A stretch of DNA of 64,000 nt, taken from the NCBI RefSeq assembly GCF_000283155.1, contig NW_004454181.1, positions 23,203,163 to 23,267,162 of the forward strand, in the 5' to 3' direction. The notes under the pieces are model-generated. The model did not search any database. It was not told the origin of the DNA and saw only the letters and a list, made by a program, of their open reading frames with translations. The number at the start of each line of letters is the position of its first letter. The first letter of the stretch is position 1. The translations under genes and the position numbers were made by a program. Source of the DNA: Ceratotherium simum simum. Lineage: Eukaryota > Chordata > Mammalia > Perissodactyla > Rhinocerotidae. Shown here one piece after another: positions 33,986 through 45,339 of this stretch.

Positions 33986-34339
33986 TGACAACAGTCCTTT
34001 GCAGAAAACGTTGATGCCTGACTCGGGGGGGACATCAGGGTCGTGTATTCACAGGGGTTGGCCTAGTAACGGTACTTGCCATGCCTCATGAGCTGGGGAT
34101 GTGCCTAAGCAGGGCTTCTGGGGATGTCAGAAGCAGGTGCTGGCTGAACAAGGGCACAGGACAAGCTAACCTTCCCCTTAGAGGGACCAAGCCTCTGTTC
34201 TTCACAGAATTCCACAAACAAAGGGGAGAAGGTGGCCTCAGAAATTTGGGTGGTTAACTAGTAACCATCATCTCCTTTCCCACCATTGTCAGAAGGCTTC
34301 TACAGCACATATGCTGGTCTAATAGGTTACAGTAAATAT

Positions 34340-34615
34340 TTATTCACTGAATCTTTAATAATTTCTATCAATTATTAATTGCTGGTTGTATGCTAAGCAC
34401 TTTCTAGATATTTTTCATTTAATCTTCACAATAGCTTTGTAGGGTAGGTAGTATTATTATTCTCCTATTTCAGATGAGGAAAGAAAGCTCAGAGAGGTCA
34501 TCTAATTTGCCCAAAGTCACAGTGCACTGAGTGGTGGAGTTGGGATTTGAACCCAGGCCTTTCTGACTCCACAAGTGGAGCTCTTAACCTCTGGTCTCTA
34601 CGTGAAACCCTGGCA
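34340..34615 (-). repeat. MIR SINE relic
   Basis: Antisense MIR, nearly full length: catttaatcttcacaatagc, cagatgaggaaagaaagctc, tgggatttgaacccaggcct, gctcttaacctctgg. Confidence 0.9.
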
Positions 34616-35108
34616 GTGACAGACACAAAAGGGAAAACTTGAGAGGGGTGGCCACTGAGGCCAACTTGGCATCTGTGAGGCCAGGGAGCCATTCCCAGAG
34701 CAGAGCATCCCTCCTGGCCTGTGTGTCTTGTTTGGCCTTCTTGGTTTCTGCCCCCACTGCTGGTTTGCTGGACATCTCAATGGGAGACACGCCACCTTTA
34801 CTGGAAGTGAGACTTGTCTTATTTCAACACTGCGATCTTAAGAAGGGACAATGTAAGGCAAACGGCAGTCGGAGCCTCCGCTGAGGCCAGCCTTTGGCAG
34901 CCTGGGCATACCTACCCCCCCAACCCCCAACACACACACAGTAAGCAGCGGCCGGCGGCTTCTGACTTATTCACCTGGGGAGCAGAGGGCTGCGGAGCCC
35001 TGAGGCCTCCAGTCTGTCCAGGCGCAGACAGACACCAGGCAGACAGCCTGCCAGGACAGGTGCCAGGGGGGCTGTGCCGAGAAGGGGGCTTCCCGAGGGC
35101 TGGCTCAC

Positions 35109-35226
35109 CTTGAACGAGATTTCGTACTGCTCCCCTCCCCAGATCTCCAGGCCCGGGTCGTACCCGCCCAGCTCCCAGAACCATTTCCGATCCACGGCGA
35201 ACAGTCCACCGGCCATCACGGGAGAC
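35109..35226 (-). CDS. GALNT10: GALNT10 exon 7, Gal/GalNAc-T motif first half
   Basis: This 118-bp exon completes the split Glu with one base, then encodes [20 protein letters not shown] through [10 protein letters not shown], about residues 314-352. It carries the first half of the Gal/GalNAc-transferase motif, including [13 protein letters not shown]. In GT27 enzymes this segment forms the flexible catalytic loop and contacts UDP-GalNAc and the acceptor; the WGGE segment is strongly conserved. The exon ends on a complete Lys codon before donor gtgagcca. The acceptor is ttccctgacag. The frame is intact, and the motif continues directly on exon 8 with VWMCGG after a 13.9-kb intron. Confidence 0.97.
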
Positions 35227-35625
35227 CTGTCAGGGAAGAAGAGCGTGGTGTGAAGACGGGGATGTCCGGCCACGTGCTCCTCAGGCACTCTCATCCTGCT
35301 GTTCCCCAGGGATGCTGTTCCAGGCTGCTCTGTGAACACAGCCCACGTGTCCAGCAGGGAATCCAAGGCCCTTCCTTTGTGAAGTGAGGGCCCAGGCTTT
35401 CTTCTTTCTCCCCTACACTTCCCTTGATAAATGTTACATTTTAACCAAACGGACCCAAAGCTCCTTTACATGGTTAATACCTAAGAACACTTGTGAAATG
35501 AAATCACAGCACTTTTTTTCCGTGGGCTTTGTAGCTGCATCATATATATCTCTATAGTCCTCCCACTAGTTAAATGGTCCGAATCAGGTCTTTCCAAGCC
35601 TGTCTCGGCTGCAGAATGTCTTAGA
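35227..35625. other. Intronic sequence, no recognised element
   Basis: Nothing identified upstream of exon 7 in transcript sense beyond its own splice acceptor. Confidence 0.4.
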
Positions 35626-35765
35626 GAGATGAAAAACCATACAGCCGGCTGGGCCCTACCCCGGACTGACGACACAGTCTCTGGGATGGAGCCCAGGACG
35701 CTGTGTTTTCCAGCAGGCGCCTCTGATGATTCGTGCTCAGTCAGCCCAGCACGGACATTTGTTCT
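35626..35765 (+). mobile_element. MER5-type hAT relic
   Basis: Diverged MER5 order: ctgggccctaccccggactg, gtgttttccagcaggcgcct, ctgatgattcgtgctcag. Confidence 0.45.
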
Positions 35766-35844
35766 GCTGAGAGTTTACAGAAGAAGCCACAGTCTATGTT
35801 CTTTCAGTTAAACTGGGATGAGATTATCTCCACTCATTCACTCT

Positions 35845-36250
35845 CTCCTTAGTTCATTGATTGAGTGCCAGCTGAGAAGGAGACACTGGAAAAATATGGA
35901 GGTAAATCAGGGTCGAACTTCAGGGGATGCCAGTGGGGTGGGGCAGCCACCTCAGGATGGAAGGATCCAGAAGACAGGCGGGTGTGACAAGGGCCTACGG
36001 GAGGTGCAGACAGCACTACAGGAGTGTGAAAGGAGGGAGTGTCTGCCTCCAGGTTTTGGGGGCGAGGAGCCTGGCTGGGGGCAAGAGTCAAGGAAGGGTG
36101 CTCAGAGGGGGTGGCACTGCAGGTGGGTTTGGACAGGGGGGAACTGGGGGGAGGGAAGGCACCCGGGAGGAGAAAACAACAGGAGCAGGGGCACAGAGAT
36201 GATAAATCATGGGGTGCCACGGGGAACAGGCAGTCAGCGCGGGATTATGC
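35845..36250 (-). repeat. Possible L2 LINE relic
   Basis: Starts with an antisense L2-like terminus (gttcattgattgagtgccag) and continues G-rich, with weak similarity. Confidence 0.35.
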
Positions 36251-36587
36251 CAAGCCTGCCTGAGTCCCCCATGGGGTAGGGGACCTGAGGGGCGCCACCA
36301 GTGTTTGCTGTGTGAAAATCTCTCAGAGTGGCCATGTCCTTGTCCAGCTCCACTGGAAAACTCCAAACCCCCAAACCAAAACACATTCCAGCAGCAACCT
36401 CCACACCCCTCCTGCCCTCGGGAACTGCAAGCTCACGGGAAGCAGACTGACGTAAAAAGAGCTTAGTTAACCCACACGCCTCCCAAGCTTCCTTAGCAGA
36501 TGAACCTTGACAGCACAGGAGGGGAGTCCTTTAAGAGGGGATCCCCTTGAATCCTGACTGAGGGCTGGAATATGCCAGGTGCTGAAC

Positions 36588-36922
36588 TACAGGCACACCT
36601 CAGAGAGAGTGTGGGTTCAGTTCCAGATCACCACAATAAAGCGAGTATCACAATAAAGCAAGGCACACAAATTTTTTGGTTTCCCAGTGCACATAAAAGT
36701 AATGTTTATACTACACTGTAGTCTAATAAGTGTGCAATAGCATTATGTCAAAAAAAACAATGCACATACCTTAATTAAAAAGTACTTTATTGCTAAAAAA
36801 GGCTAACCATCATCTGAGCCTTCAGCAAGTTGTAATCATTTTGTTGGTGGAGGGTCTTGTAAAAAGTGCAAAATCTGCAAAGCGTAATAAAGTGAAGCAC
36901 AATAAAACAAGGTGTGCCTGTA
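36588..36922 (-). mobile_element. Tigger1-derived MITE with TA duplication
   Basis: The element is 36590-36920 with terminal inverted repeats caggcacacct and aggtgtgcctg, flanked by TA at 36588-36589 and 36921-36922. It consists of the two ends of a mariner/Tigger1 element in antisense, joined around 36860 so that the transposase gene is deleted. Confidence 0.92.
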
Positions 36923-36934
36923 ACTTATTAACAA

Positions 36935-37100
36935 AATGACTTCACTCCTCACACTGACCTCATGAGGTGAACCTCATTATTATTTCCCCATTTATGCAGG
37001 TAGCAACAGGGGTACAGACAGGTACTCCAGCCTTCACAGTTCCTAAGCAGCACTGCCGGGATGTGAATCTCTAATCTATGCCATAGCCCACACCCCTCAC
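36935..37100 (-). repeat. MIR SINE relic
   Basis: Antisense MIR, weak: cctcatgaggtgaacctcat, tattatttccccatttatgc. Confidence 0.5.
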
Positions 37101-37569
37101 GGCCACAATATATTGCCTCCTGTCAGGAAGGAACAATCGGGAAGCAGGCGATGAGTGAAAAGGACAGGGGATCAGAAATGGGAAACGCTCACTCCAACCT
37201 GAGCTCTCCTTAACCTGCGGTGTGATCTGAGATGACGTGTTTAACCACTGGACCCAGTGCTGCCCCGGTATGGGAGCCACTGGACACATGTGGCTACTGA
37301 ACACTGGAAATGTGGCTTGTCTGAACTGAGATGTGCTGGAAGTGTAAGATACACACCGGATTTCCAAGACTTAGTATGAAGAAAAGAACAGAAAAGATCT
37401 CAATAATTTCAAAGTGTAGGTTACATGTTAAAATGTGAATATTTTAGATATATTGGGTTAAATAAGATATATTACTTAAATGAATTTTACCTGCTTCTCT
37501 TTACCTTTTTTTATGTGCCTACTAGGAAATTTAAAAGTACATATGTGGCTGGCATTATATTTCTACTAG

Positions 37570-37675
37570 ACGGCTCTGATTTAACCTCTTTGAGCCTGTT
37601 TCCCTGTCTACACAATGGAGACATAGCTCACGTTGCTAGTATATTTCTACAAGTATTGAGTACTACAAGAAAATA
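37570..37675 (+). repeat. MIR SINE fragment
   Basis: Sense MIR middle part: taacctctttgagcctgttt, ccctgtctacacaatggag. Confidence 0.55.
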
Positions 37676-37984
37676 AAGTGTCGTTAGTATCAACTTTCCT
37701 TTGTTTTCTGAAGGTTGTGGGGTTTGGGGTTTTTTGGCTGGAACCATAAATACACTGCTTGGAGGGGCAGAGAGGGTTTGGGACTCAGTGCTTTCTGGGA
37801 AATTAAACCCAAGACTCCACACACGAAACCAGCCTGGGTGGAGGCTGTGGCAGGGGCCAAGGAGGAGATGCCCCGGAAGACGCAGGATATTAGCCTGAAG
37901 GCATTTTGGATGCTCGAGGCTTGCCTCCGGAGGGAGGCCTCTCCTCCAGCCAGGTCTATTTTCTGCTGTGTTCAGCAATAACAA

Positions 37985-38205
37985 TAATAAGAATTCTGAG
38001 TGTCTAAAGTGTGTGCCACTCACTTTACCGACATTATTTCCAGCTCTCAGAAAGCTCCATTACTAGCCCCCTATTCAGATGGAGGAATGTGAAATTCAAA
38101 AAATGCTACATACTCCGCTCAAGGGCATGCAGTTAGTAAGTGGATGAGCTGCGATTCAAACCGGTGCCTGCCACCAAAGCCCGAGTCTTTCAAGCATCTT
38201 TAGAC
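37985..38205 (-). repeat. MIR SINE relic
   Basis: Antisense MIR: ttcagatggaggaatgtga, gcatgcagttagtaagtgga, gattcaaaccggtgcctg. Confidence 0.65.
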
Positions 38206-38390
38206 CATGCTGTGCCTGCAGATTGCCCGCCTGCTGGGACGGTGGGGAAGTGGCAGAAAATGACCAGGATTTCTCTGGTGGCCTCTCCCCGTGGGTTTTG
38301 TCCAAGTACAATACAGAAGAGAGACTTCTGGAAGGAATCAGAGGGTACAAAGGATGGAGAGTCCCTCAGGAAGCATCTAGGCCAGTGACT

Positions 38391-38545
38391 CTCAACCTTG
38401 GGCACACATCACCATCATCTGAGAGCTTTGAAAAACATCGATGCCTGGACCCCACCTCTGTTGGGGGGTGATGGCCTGGGCGTTTGTTTTTGTTTTTTAA
38501 CACACCCCCAACGTGCAACCAGGGTTGAAAGCCACTGCTCTAGGG
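38391..38545 (+). mobile_element. MER5A-type hAT non-autonomous transposon
   Basis: Both terminal repeats are visible: cagtgactctcaaccttggg at the left and aaccagggttgaaagccactg-type text at the right. Internal sequence includes gatgcctggaccccacctct. Confidence 0.85.
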
Positions 38546-38789
38546 TGGGGCCAATCCCTTCAATATCTACATGAGGAGACTGAGGCCCAGAGGAAACTAG
38601 CTGGGCCTCTGCTACTAACTAACTGCATGGGCTGAACTTCCCCCTTCCTCGTCGTGCAGTGAGGGGGATGGAGGGGCCAAGACCCATCCTTATGTACCTT
38701 TCAAATCGAGGGCCTACGAGTCAGCTTATGGCAAAGGTTAAAGCTATAAAGGGGGTTCTGGTTACCCTGAAAATTCCATTTTCTGGAGC

Positions 38790-38990
38790 AGTCCATTCCG
38801 ACCTCAGTCTCTGCTACGTGTCATCCTGGGCAAGTCTCGTTTCCTCTCTGAACTATAGGGTCCACGTTGGTCAAATGGGGAGAATTCCACTTTCACCCGA
38901 GGGCACTATCGTGAGGATCGGGCATGGTAACGTCAAATGGAATTCCTTTGCCAACTGAGGCTAGATGTTAGTTACTCCTGTTGTTAGCAG
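38790..38990 (+). repeat. MIR SINE relic
   Basis: Sense MIR: tcctgggcaagtctcgtttc, ctctctgaactatagggtc, gtgaggatcgggcatggta. Confidence 0.6.
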
Positions 38991-39427
38991 TATTCTCCAA
39001 GAATTCAGGGCGACTGGGGATTGACTCTGAGGCATATGGGGGGGCTGACTGCATGATGTGGTCTTGGCTAAACCACATCTGTGGACTAGCAGGGGCTCTA
39101 ATAGTAGTGTTTGACCCTGTTGAGGATACAGGAGGTGAGGAGAGGCACACAAATGTCTGACCTGCTGAAGGAGCACAGGGGCTCTGCTCATGCCCTCCAC
39201 TCTCGGCTCATGCTCGGCCACGGCCACCGTCCATTTCCTCAGAGAAGCCCACCGCTTCCTGCCTCTGAGCCTTCCCTGGGGCCCACAGCATTAGGGGCTC
39301 CCTTTGGGAACCCTGGGTATGCACTGTGTCCATGAAGATGGCTGAGCCGCCAACACAGCCCCCTTTCTCAGATGTGGAGGGTGAGGCACAGAGGAACTGT
39401 GGTTCACTGGGTTAAACTGTGGTCAGG

Positions 39428-40070
39428 CAGGTGTGGCAGACAGAATAATGCCCCCCTCTCCCAAAAAATCAATGTCCTAATTCCGGACACCTGTGAATAT
39501 GTTACCTTACACAGCAACAGGAACTTTGCAGGTGTGATTCAAGTTAAGGATCTTGAGATGGGAGATTATCCTGGTGCCCAATGTAATCACAAGGGTCCTT
39601 ATAAGTGAAAGGAGGAGGCAGGAGGGTCAGAATCAGAGGAGATGTGATGATGGAAGCAGGAGACAGGGAGAGAGAGAGATGGGGGAGGGAGGGGGAGAGG
39701 CATAGGGAGGGAGAGAGAGTGAGATGGGGGAGAGAGTGATAGGGAGGAAGAAAGGAAGAAGGAGGATGGGGAGGGGAGGGGAGGGAGACTTGAAGATGCT
39801 ATGTTGCTGGCGTTGAAGACAGGGGAAGGGGCCGTGAGCCAAAGAATGTGAGCAGCCTCTAGAAGCTGGAAAAGGCAAGAAAATGGATTCTCCCTTGGAG
39901 CATCCAGAAGGCATGCAGCCCTGCTGACACTGTGATTTTAGCCCAGTAAGACTCCTTTCAGACTTCTGACCTCCAGAACTTTAAGAGAATAAATGTGTCT
40001 TGGTTTAATAAGCCAGTAAGTTTATGGTAATTTATTACCACAGTAATAATTAGGAAACTAATCCAGCAGG
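39428..40070 (+). mobile_element. MaLR-type solo LTR-like relic with polypurine expansion
   Basis: The left half has cctgtgaatatgttacctta and gatcttgagatgggagatta. The right half has ctagaagctggaaaaggcaa and cttctgacctccagaacttt followed by agaataaatg, in LTR order. Between them lies a 130-bp polypurine tract. No internal retroviral genes are present. Confidence 0.6.
39652..39790 (+). repeat. Polypurine (GGA/GA)n tract
   Basis: About 130 bases almost entirely G and A, with gagagagagagatgggggag repeated in variants and a run ending gggaggggaggggaggga. Very few pyrimidines interrupt it. The tract is mirror-like and could form a triplex. Confidence 0.9.
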
Positions 40071-40209
40071 AGAGCCCAGCCTTCGGCCTTGTATCTAAAG
40101 ATCTTTTCCACCCCGCTGGCAGGAGAGCTAGAGTGGCTCACGCGACAGCTGCGGGGATGGTGAGCCCACTGTGGAAGAACAGACCCTTTCCAGAGTCTGA
40201 GGCACCAGA

Positions 40210-40350
40210 GAGGGCCTAGCTCTCTCTCTGGCTTACCTGCTAACTCACTGTGTACCCCAGGAGGCCCGCCCTGTCCTAGGGCCTCAGTCTCCTCATCTGC
40301 AAGGGGTTGGAGTCCACTACCTGAAGGCTCCCTCCAGCTTTCACATTCTA
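40210..40350 (+). repeat. MIR SINE relic
   Basis: Sense MIR: cctagggcctcagtctcctc, atctgcaaggggttggag. Confidence 0.6.
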
Positions 40351-40439
40351 GGTGCTATGAGTCCATCCACACCCCCCAAACTCCCACTGTGGGACAAGCT
40401 GTTATTTTCCTAATACTTCCAATGGGTGTAACAGAATGA

Positions 40440-40680
40440 CGGGAAAATTGGCTCCAGAGGCAGACAGACCTGCACGTGCACCCAGCCTTTGCCACTTCAC
40501 AGCTGTGTGACCTGCGCAAGTTGCTCAACCTCTTGGAGCCTTGGGGTCCCCATTTGGAAAACATGGACAATAATTTTTACTATATATGGTTGTTGGGGGT
40601 TAAAGAGGATCAGGGTGCAATGTGCTCAGCACTGTGCCTGGCACTTAGCAAGTGTTCAATAAGTGGTGGTGGTGATGACA
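40440..40680 (+). repeat. MIR SINE relic
   Basis: Sense MIR, nearly full length: cacttcacagctgtgtgacc, cacttagcaagtgttcaata. Its right end is about 280 bp from exon 6. Confidence 0.9.
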
Positions 40681-40964
40681 ACTGGGTGCCAGGCTTGAGG
40701 GAGAGAGTGTGAATGACTCCATTAACCCCCGCTGGCAATCCTGGCAAACTGTGCAGAGGGGGGCAAGGAAGAGGTGACCAGCTTGGTGGTCCGTGAGCCC
40801 AGGGTCTGTGACAAGCTGGGAGGGGCTGTGCCTCTGGTTGGGGACATCTGCCCTGGACCCTCTGCACTGCACATTTGAAGCAGGTGGCGATCCCAAGTTG
40901 TGTGTGTGTTGGCGAGGGGTCACTGCGTCAGCCACTGGGACCAGCTTGTGTCGCTCATACTTAC

Positions 40965-41148
40965 TCAAATGGGTCGCTGGGGTCAGCTTTCTGCAGTTCA
41001 GGAGGGATCGGGATCCGCTTATAGTACATCTCCCAGTCAAAGGCACCCCGCATGGCATCCCCTGCCTGTGTCTCGTACCGAAAGTCGTCGTGGTCAATCA
41101 CATCAATCATCGGGCACACAATGGTCTTGCGGTTCCGAGCGATGCGGT
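40965..41148 (-). CDS. GALNT10: GALNT10 exon 6, catalytic domain
   Basis: This 184-bp exon starts with the last two bases of the split Asp codon and continues [25 protein letters not shown]. It ends DPSDPF plus the first two bases of a split Glu. It corresponds to about residues 252-313. [15 protein letters not shown] is the conserved strand that follows the DxH metal site in this family. [15 protein letters not shown] is the acceptor-side segment linking to the Gal/GalNAc-T motif on the next exon. The acceptor is tggcttcttcag and the donor gtaagtatg, both strong. Sixty full codons are open with no stops. As far as I can recall the human protein, this exon is identical to it. Confidence 0.97.
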
Positions 41149-41294
41149 CTGAAGAAGCCAAGAGATGCCCATCAGGGAGGCAGGATGGGGAGCAGCTAGG
41201 TGCCGGACCCTGTTCTGCAGCTTACTCGCATTTTAAATGCATTCCCTGGGTGATTTCTCTGAACACTGGAGTGAAAATCACAGAGAGGAAGGAA

Positions 41295-41520
41295 GGGCAC
41301 AGGCTTTAAGATGGACCAGGGCTCCCATCTCAGTCCTGCCACCCACAACAGGGCCCTGGGTCAGCTCCGTAAATAACATCTCCAAGCCCCAGCGTTATCC
41401 TCTATGAAATGAGGAGAAGAACAGACTCTGCCTCACAAGTTGTTATGAGGACTGGGTACAATAATGTTTGAAGGTGCTCAGCCCAGGTGCCTGTAACGAT
41501 CAGCATCGTTACAGAAAGAG
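41295..41520 (+). repeat. MIR SINE relic
   Basis: Sense MIR: ttatcctctatgaaatgagg, cacaagttgttatgaggac, atgtttgaaggtgctcagc. Confidence 0.75.
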
Positions 41521-42240
41521 AGATTAATTTCCTTCTGGGAGGGCCCTGTTCTGGCCCTGCCAGCCTCCCCATTCCAAGTCCTGAACTTGACTCATGGCCC
41601 AAAGCAGCCAGGTACCCCAGCACTTGCCCTCACGGCAGACTGTCTGCCCCTGACCGTTCCTTGGCACCTCCTGGCTGCAGTCAGTGAACAGATGGCCCTC
41701 CTTGTGAGAGGCAGCAGCTCACTTTTTCCAACAGTCAGAACTGCGGAAGTGGGAACGGACTGTCTCAGGAAGCTGTGAGTTCCTCACGACTGGAGGCATG
41801 CAAGCAGGGCCTGGCAGAGGCCCTATGCCATAGGCTAGGTGATTCAGGACGGCAAATGGAGGCCTTGACCCATATGGCTTTACAGTCTCTATCAAGCCTG
41901 GGAGAAGCTGATTCTATAAAATTCACTCTCTGCCCAACCTACCAACCAGAATTTTAACCTTTGGTTTGCTCTGCCCTTCACTGCTCCTCCTGCAAGAAGC
42001 CCTGACTGCAGCCAGGGGGTGCCAGTGTTCGGGGCAGGTGATCTGCCACGAGGGGCAAGTGTGCTGTGCTGGGGAACCTGGCTGCTTGCGCTAGGGGTCA
42101 AGTTTAAGGCTTGGAATGGGGAGCCTGGTAGGGCCAGAGTGGGCTGGCAGTTGCTTAGGGCCCAAGCTTCATCAAGTTAGAGCACATTTTTCTTTCAGGA
42201 GAGAAAGCAGCATTTTTGCCTTTTTCTAAACTGTAAGACA
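41521..42240. other. Intronic sequence, no recognised element
   Basis: No gene or named repeat seen between exons 5 and 6 here. Confidence 0.4.
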
Positions 42241-42267
42241 CGATCCATAGGTGGGTCAGGAAATCGA

Positions 42268-42295
42268 TTGTGTGTGTGTGTGTGCGTGTGTGTTT
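42268..42295 (+). repeat. (GT)n microsatellite
   Basis: Alternating tg with one c interruption (tgtgtgtgtgtgtgcgtgtg). Confidence 0.95.
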
Positions 42296-42444
42296 GTAAT
42301 GAACCACAAAAGAATACTGAATATCAGGGTGCATCCTAGGTGATAAGGGAGGGTAGTGTTTCAGGAAATGTGTTTCAGTCATACTGCATGGGTGTGCGTT
42401 TGCGTACTGGATTGAGATGTCCAATGTATTTCTAACTCTGGCAT

Positions 42445-42690
42445 GTGGTCAAAAAGTTTGAGAATTGCTGCTTTTGGCAGTGTGTCCCCAAGTGTGGATC
42501 TGGGGCCACCAGTGCTAGATGCACTTGGAGTGTGTTTAACAACCCCCTCCTCCCCCCACCTCACTGGGGCCACCCCCTCCCCAAGGCCCACTGCATCAGA
42601 ATCTCTGGGGGTGGAGCTTGGATCTGCCTTGTGGACAGGCTCTCTGGGGATTCTTAATGAAGCTTCAGAATCTTCTTCAGGGAAAGATCT
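42445..42690 (+). mobile_element. MER5-type hAT relic
   Basis: MER5 order: gtttgagaattgctgctttt, cccactgcatcagaatctct, gggattcttaatgaagcttc. Confidence 0.6.
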
Positions 42691-42839
42691 AGAGAAGGGT
42701 CCCCCTTCCTAATTATTCATGGCTTTGTGGGGGATTTCCCTTCCAGGGAGGGTTTGGGTTGAGGGCACAGTGCTCTGCTGGCTGCTGGCTGATTGTGGGA
42801 GGTAGGAGGTCAAGGGTAGCATCAGAGAGGCAGCATTCC

Positions 42840-43075
42840 ACCATGCTGTGCTCACTTGGGGACAGAAGGTCCAGGTTCAAATCCTGATTTTGTTACCTAC
42901 TGGCAGTATAACTTTGGAAAAGGTTATCTGACACCTCTGAGTCTCGGCTTCCTTGCTGACAAAACAGAGGAAGACAGCACCTATCTCATGGTGTCTCTGT
43001 GAAGACCGAGTGGGACAATGGAGCCAAGAAGCTTAGCGTGTGATCAGCACTCCATCAACGTTCTTTGTAACCAGA
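42840..43075 (+). repeat. MIR SINE relic
   Basis: Sense MIR: aggttcaaatcctgattttg, tgagtctcggcttccttgct, gcactccatcaacgttctt. Confidence 0.8.
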
Positions 43076-43399
43076 ATTGCTGAAGAAAGCTCAGAAGCAG
43101 GAGCTGGAAGGCTGAGCATCTCCCTCATTCTCTTTGCCCCTCAGTTTTCCCACTGCAATATGTGGATAATAATGCCTAGCCTGCCTGCTTTACCATGCAA
43201 CCATCAAATTCAAATGTGGATGTGGCCTAAAAAGCTAAGGGACTAGCAGAGCCACGATGATGAGGAGGAAGAAAATGATGATCACCAGTGGCTTTCCTTT
43301 GGGGCGGCTGAATCCGTCTCATGCTCAGAAATGCCTACTCTCCAAAGAAGGCAGAGTGAACTCTGCAGAGAGGTGTTACTGGCTGCAGAGACAACAGCC

Positions 43400-43800
43400 A
43401 TGAGGCGCTCTGTCAGCTGCTCATATTAGCAGAGACAGACTTTTAAATCTACACCACTGGTTCACATTTCTAATGGAAGAAGACAAAAGAAAAAGAGGGG
43501 GAATGTTTCTTCCATGTATGTCTGCAGATTATGAAAATTACTTTCACATATTTCCATAGAAACAGAGTTAAGAGCTATTTAGACTACAAGCTGAGCTTCA
43601 CGCCCCACCACTTTATTCTCTTTACAAGTCACTGAATGACCCAACAAATGGGCTGTTCCTTCAGGACTATAAATTAGATGATTTATGATGAGGCTTTTTT
43701 CTTTTTGTTCTCTTTCAGTAAAGAGAGGCAGATGCAGAAGATCTGTTGGTTTAATTAAATAAACAGTTTACCAGGAAATCTGAGTTATGTCTTTTTCCTA
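43400..43800. promoter_or_regulatory. Candidate conserved non-coding element
   Basis: Unique AT-rich sequence with several homeodomain/MEF2-like cores (gctatttagac, ctataaattagatg, ggtttaattaaat). No repeat match is seen. The evidence is composition only. Confidence 0.25.
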
Positions 43801-43961
43801 ACTCAGTGGAATCCTGGACCCTTGGGGTCAGAAGCATATATAATCTAATACTAATGTTCCACGCTGATCTGTGTTAGAAAACAATTTGCTGGATTATCCC
43901 ATGTAACTGTGTGGGTTTTGCTTTCTGTCCTCACCCCTGAATGGCGGCCTACCCAGGGCTC

Positions 43962-44125
43962 CTGTGGTCCCTGGACCAGCAGCACTGGGATCACCTGGGA
44001 GTTGGTTAGGAATGCAACTTCTCAGGCCCCATCCCGGACCTCCTGAATCAGAAACTCTGGGGTGGGGCCCAGCACTCTGTTTTAACAAGTCTTCCAGGTG
44101 ATTCTGATGCACACTCCAGTTTGCC
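43962..44125 (-). mobile_element. MER5-type hAT relic
   Basis: MER5 phrases are present (gaatcagaaactctggggtg, gtgattctgatgcacactcc, aggaatgcaacttctcagg). The strand is inferred from their order and is tentative. Confidence 0.6.
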
Positions 44126-44209
44126 CTAAACTTCAATCCTCTTTGCTTCCTAAGTTTTCTGTTAGGGAGAGTGTACCTATCCATTTTTGAGGAGTTCACT
44201 TTTCTCTCT

Positions 44210-44500
44210 AGATTGATAACTGTTCCCCAGTCTGCCTCCACCCCTGTCCATCATCTGACTCCCAGTCTCAAGAGGACATTTCCCCTTCAGGGTCCACCTG
44301 TCACCACCAGCTCACTGCCTTCATCAAAGCTGAACTCTTTAGGATTCAGGCCTGATTCTTCAGCCTGCTATGAGACACCTCACTGCCCAGCCTCCAATCC
44401 TCATGCCTCCCTTCTGTCCACAAGGCTAGAGTGGACAACTCCTGCTTCATGCTGCCCTCTGTCTAAAGCCCTTCCCTGAGAGCTGCCAGAAACTCTTTCC
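44210..44500 (+). repeat. Possible L2 LINE relic
   Basis: C/T-rich order with cctgtcaccaccagctcact and aagcccttccctgagagc resembles L2, weakly. Confidence 0.35.
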
Positions 44501-44529
44501 TAAGAGGGAATGCATTTAGGGAGGCAGTC

Positions 44530-44760
44530 TGGAATCTTGAAACAGGATAACTTGGGAGCGAGAAAGATGGTGACTTTGACACTTATGGCCCAAGGGAACA
44601 AGTAAGTCACTCAGTATCTCTGAACCTCAGATTCTTCTATCATAAAAAGAGGATACTTTCGATTTGGCGTGGTTTTGTGAGGATTAGAGATAATGCTTAC
44701 AACCTTCCTGGCTCAGAGCTGCAATGCAGTGAATGGTAACTATTCTACATTGATATGATG
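44530..44760 (+). repeat. MIR SINE relic
   Basis: Sense MIR: agtatctctgaacctcagat, ttttgtgaggattagagata, ggctcagagctgcaatgca. Confidence 0.75.
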
Positions 44761-44844
44761 ATGGTCCCCCACAATTTGGCTCTTAACAGTAGACAGCCTG
44801 GCTTGCTTTCCAAAAAAACTTGAAGTAATCTGGGGGCAGCAATC

Positions 44845-45000
44845 ATGTCATTAGACACTAATGTGCTATATGACTTTGGGCAAGTCACTTCCCCTCTCTG
44901 AATCTCAGCTTCCTTCTCTGTAACATGAAGGTGTAAGACTGAATGGATTTTTAAGGTCTCTTTGAGCATTCCTGAACTTCTGATCTTCAATGGCACCTGG
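44845..45000 (+). repeat. MIR SINE fragment
   Basis: Sense MIR: atgactttgggcaagtcact, tctcagcttccttctctgta. It ends about 110 bp from exon 5. Confidence 0.75.
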
Positions 45001-45108
45001 CATTGTGCTGGGTGCACCTCAAGCAGACAAGGGAACCCTTGCGGATGACTCCCTGCAGGCGGCTGGCTCATTCCAGGCTGCCCACCTCGCTCTGGGAGGC
45101 TCTCTTAC

Positions 45109-45294
45109 CAAGCAAAGGGGGCAGCCAGTTGACATTGGCTTCACAGTGTGAGTCCAAGAATGTGATGACATCCCCAGTTGCTGCTGAGGCCCCCAACATC
45201 CGGGTCCTTATCAGCCCTTCCCGTTTCTTGGTTCGGAGAATCCTCACGCTGGGGAAAAGGGCCATGTAGTCTTCAAGTGGCTTCTTTAGGTGTT
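45109..45294 (-). CDS. GALNT10: GALNT10 exon 5, catalytic domain with DSH metal site
   Basis: This 186-bp exon encodes the C-terminal part of glycosyltransferase subdomain A, about residues 190-252. It opens with the last two bases of a split Glu codon and [10 protein letters not shown], and ends with LPPLL plus the first base of a split Asp. The stretch FLDSHCEAN carries the Asp-x-His (DSH, about residues 237-239) that binds Mn2+ and the UDP-GalNAc diphosphate in GT27 enzymes. [16 protein letters not shown] precedes it and matches the family core. The acceptor reads cccacacag before AA CAC, and the donor is gtaagaga. The reading frame is intact and no catalytic residue is missing. Alanine in GASAATGD, where I recall valine in human, is the only notable substitution. 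Confidence 0.96.
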
Positions 45295-45339
45295 CTGTGT
45301 GGGAGACAGAAGAGGACATATGGACAGATGGGTAAGCAC

